A stretch of DNA of 64,000 nt, from assembly GCF_000633935.1 (NCBI RefSeq), contig NZ_KK214998.1, positions 681,844 to 745,843 of the forward strand. The letters are read 5' to 3'. Positions 62,670 through 64,000 of the stretch are shown piece by piece. The position numbers and the translations under genes are program-made. Numbering within the stretch: the first letter of the stretch is position 1; each line of letters starts with the position of its first letter. This DNA is from Ectothiorhodospira haloalkaliphila ATCC 51935 (GTDB lineage Bacteria > Pseudomonadota > Gammaproteobacteria > Ectothiorhodospirales > Ectothiorhodospiraceae). The notes beneath the pieces are model-generated. The model was not told the origin of the DNA. It made no database searches and saw nothing but the letters and a program-made list of their open reading frames with translations.

Positions 62670-64000
62670 GGGGAGCGCCTCTCTTGCGCATGCGGCTGAC
62701 CAGACGGGTACCACTATGGGCGGCAACCCCCAACAGCATCAGACCCGCCAAGCCGAATCCGATCCCATCCACCCAGGGATGACTGTCTCGGCCCGGTAGC
62801 CAGATGCCGGGGACATCATCCAGACGCCCGCCCGGCCGGTGGCAGTCTGCACAGGCCAGGGCGTCTTCGGCGGGAGCCACCATGTGGGTAATGGGCCAGG
62901 TCATGCGAGTGTCAACAAAATCGAATTCGCCGCTGAAGGGACGCCCCGTGGCAGCCATGCCGGCTTCGATGGCCTTGGTGAAGTCGAAATTGAACCAAAG
63001 GGAAGTGTCATTGGGGATGGCCACCTGCATGACTGTCAGCTGGCGGTGTTCCGTGTCATAGGGTTGGCGGCCGCTGAATTTTTTCACGGGCCAGATGCGA
63101 GCCTCCTCGGCACCGGGAGTGCCGCGGAAACGGTTGACGTGGAAAACCTGCCCCGGTTCCACCGGGGCGTCGGGCTGGATGTAGTCCACGCTGCCATCAA
63201 ACCACAGGTATTCAGGAACCACGTTTTCCTTGGGGACGAAGCTGCCCTTGCGGCTGTCGTAGACCAGGTGGCCCTGTTCGTTCCTCAGCATGAAGGGCTT
63301 GCCGTCCCCATCCATCCGCGTGGCCTCGGACCAGTCCCAGGCCATCCTCGTGGGAACACCGCCACGCGCATAGGTCGGGATATGGCAGGTCTGGCAGGCG
63401 AGGATGTGGGCGTGATTGTTCAGGCGCTCGGCGTGCAGAAGGTCGCCGCTGTGGGGTCGTTCCCCATGGCAGGCCTGGCATGAGGCTGGATTCCGATCGT
63501 CCTTGCGGCCTCGCATGATGGGCCCCTGGGCGTCACTGGCGGTCATGGACAAGCGACTGCCAGGTACCTTGTGGTCACGGGTTTCATGGCACTGGGCGCA
63601 ACTGAAGTTCAGCCCGTCGCTGGCCATGTGCACGTCCAGTTCCCGACCGGGGTCGACCAGGGAGGAATCCAGGTCGCCGTGTTTCACGCCATCGCCGCCC
63701 CCTCCATAAAAGTGGCAGCTGCCGCAAGCCTCCCGACTGCTGACCCCCACGCTTCGGGCAGCCGCCACCAGGTCCGTGGGTTCGTAAAACTTGCCCGAAT
63801 CGGGTGGATATTCCGTGCGTTCGTAGGCCGGGTGACCGGCCAGACCGAAGGGTTTGACGTACTCTTCTGCGGAATGGCAAACGAGGCAGTCAACGTTGCG
63901 CTCCGCCGTGAAGTCGAACTGATCGTCCTCCCAGCCATAGCCGGCATGGCAGGCTGCGCAAAAGGCTTCGTTGGATTGATGGCCGATGCAGAAGGCGTTG
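62662..64000 (-). CDS. Multiheme c-type cytochrome, octaheme tetrathionate reductase (Otr) family; 5' end outside window
   Basis: The frame is open from the window edge. Seven CxxCH heme sites are visible in order: CAACH, CLVCH, CGSCH, CAQCH, CQACH, CQTCH and CADCH, with more expected upstream. KPFGLAGHPAYERTEYPPDS and HIPTYARGGVPTRMAWDWSE match my recollection of the Otr-like octaheme family. A single C-terminal membrane helix (VDGIGFGLAGLMLLGVAAHS) anchors it. Periplasmic reduction of tetrathionate, nitrite or hydroxylamine, or the reverse, is possible. It is paired with the b561-type gene. Confidence 0.85.
   Translation of the reverse strand, partial: NAFCIGHQSNEAFCAACHAGYGWEDDQFDFTAERNVDCLVCHSAEEYVKPFGLAGHPAYERTEYPPDSGKFYEPTDLVAAARSVGVSSREACGSCHFYGGGGDGVKHGDLDSSLVDPGRELDVHMASDGLNFSCAQCHETRDHKVPGSRLSMTASDAQGPIMRGRKDDRNPASCQACHGERPHSGDLLHAERLNNHAHILACQTCHIPTYARGGVPTRMAWDWSEATRMDGDGKPFMLRNEQGHLVYDSRKGSFVPKENVVPEYLWFDGSVDYIQPDAPVEPGQVFHVNRFRGTPGAEEARIWPVKKFSGRQPYDTEHRQLTVMQVAIPNDTSLWFNFDFTKAIEAGMAATGRPFSGEFDFVDTRMTWPITHMVAPAEDALACADCHRPGGRLDDVPGIWLPGRDSHPWVDGIGFGLAGLMLLGVAAHSGTRLVSRMRKRGAPHE

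Overview
The window is high-GC, gene-dense bacterial chromosome. The gene content (PrpC/PrpD-type methylcitrate cycle, class I fumarase, DUF3581, DUF6394, YajD, MltF, TelA, PhoB/PhoR, octaheme cytochrome with a b-type partner) fits a gammaproteobacterium. I favour an Ectothiorhodospiraceae/Chromatiales-like lineage, but that is inferred from gene content alone. No tRNA, rRNA, transposase, integrase or CRISPR array was seen. The mobile-looking DNA consists of small palindromic repeats.

Layout. 1-10.4 kb is C2/C3 carbon metabolism: the end of malate synthase G on the + strand, then a long minus-strand run of glcD-like oxidase, prpE, a GntR regulator, prpB, prpC, prpD and an MBL-fold hydrolase. 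10.5-24.5 kb holds serS, a tandem-thioredoxin periplasmic protein, a Spy/CpxP-like protein, a TelA gene with a membrane coiled-coil partner, a PEBP protein, a pair of translationally coupled membrane GTPases, an M48 protease lipoprotein, a TVP38 protein and DUF3581. 24.5-28 kb has dsbB facing an arsenic cluster: an ArsD-like 26-residue peptide, a CBS-domain protein, arsB, arsC and a small membrane protein. 28-33.7 kb has mltF, a tesA-like lipoprotein, DUF4282, and lutA followed by a lutB-lutC fusion. 33.8-38.8 kb is an ion-transport block: a P-type ATPase divergent from DUF6394 and a two-RCK potassium channel. 38.8-48.9 kb has yajD, an epimerase, fumA-lplA, dacB, comFB, ygiQ and small proteins. 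48.9-58.6 kb has an orphan parA, then phoB, phoR, a Na/Pi symporter, phoU, sixA, ppx and convergent ppk1. 58.9-64 kb has argD-argF, sodB and a partial multiheme cytochrome operon.

How the genes work together. PrpE, PrpC, PrpD and PrpB form a nearly complete propionate-to-pyruvate plus succinate route under a linked GntR regulator. Malate synthase and the GlcD-like protein handle glyoxylate and 2-hydroxyacids. PhoBR, the Na/Pi symporter, PhoU, Ppx and Ppk1 make one phosphate uptake and polyphosphate unit, with a Pho box in front of phoB.

Repeats. At least two families occupy intergenic DNA. One is a GC-rich BIME/REP-like family that in one place brackets a hairpin element whose two arms change together between copies. 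The other is a C-rich palindromic element that also lies inside an open reading frame, where it encodes the linker of the LutB-LutC fusion. The points most worth a second look are the ArsD-like micropeptide, the repeat-encoded LutBC linker, the covarying nested palindrome, and the terminator hairpin directly in front of argD.
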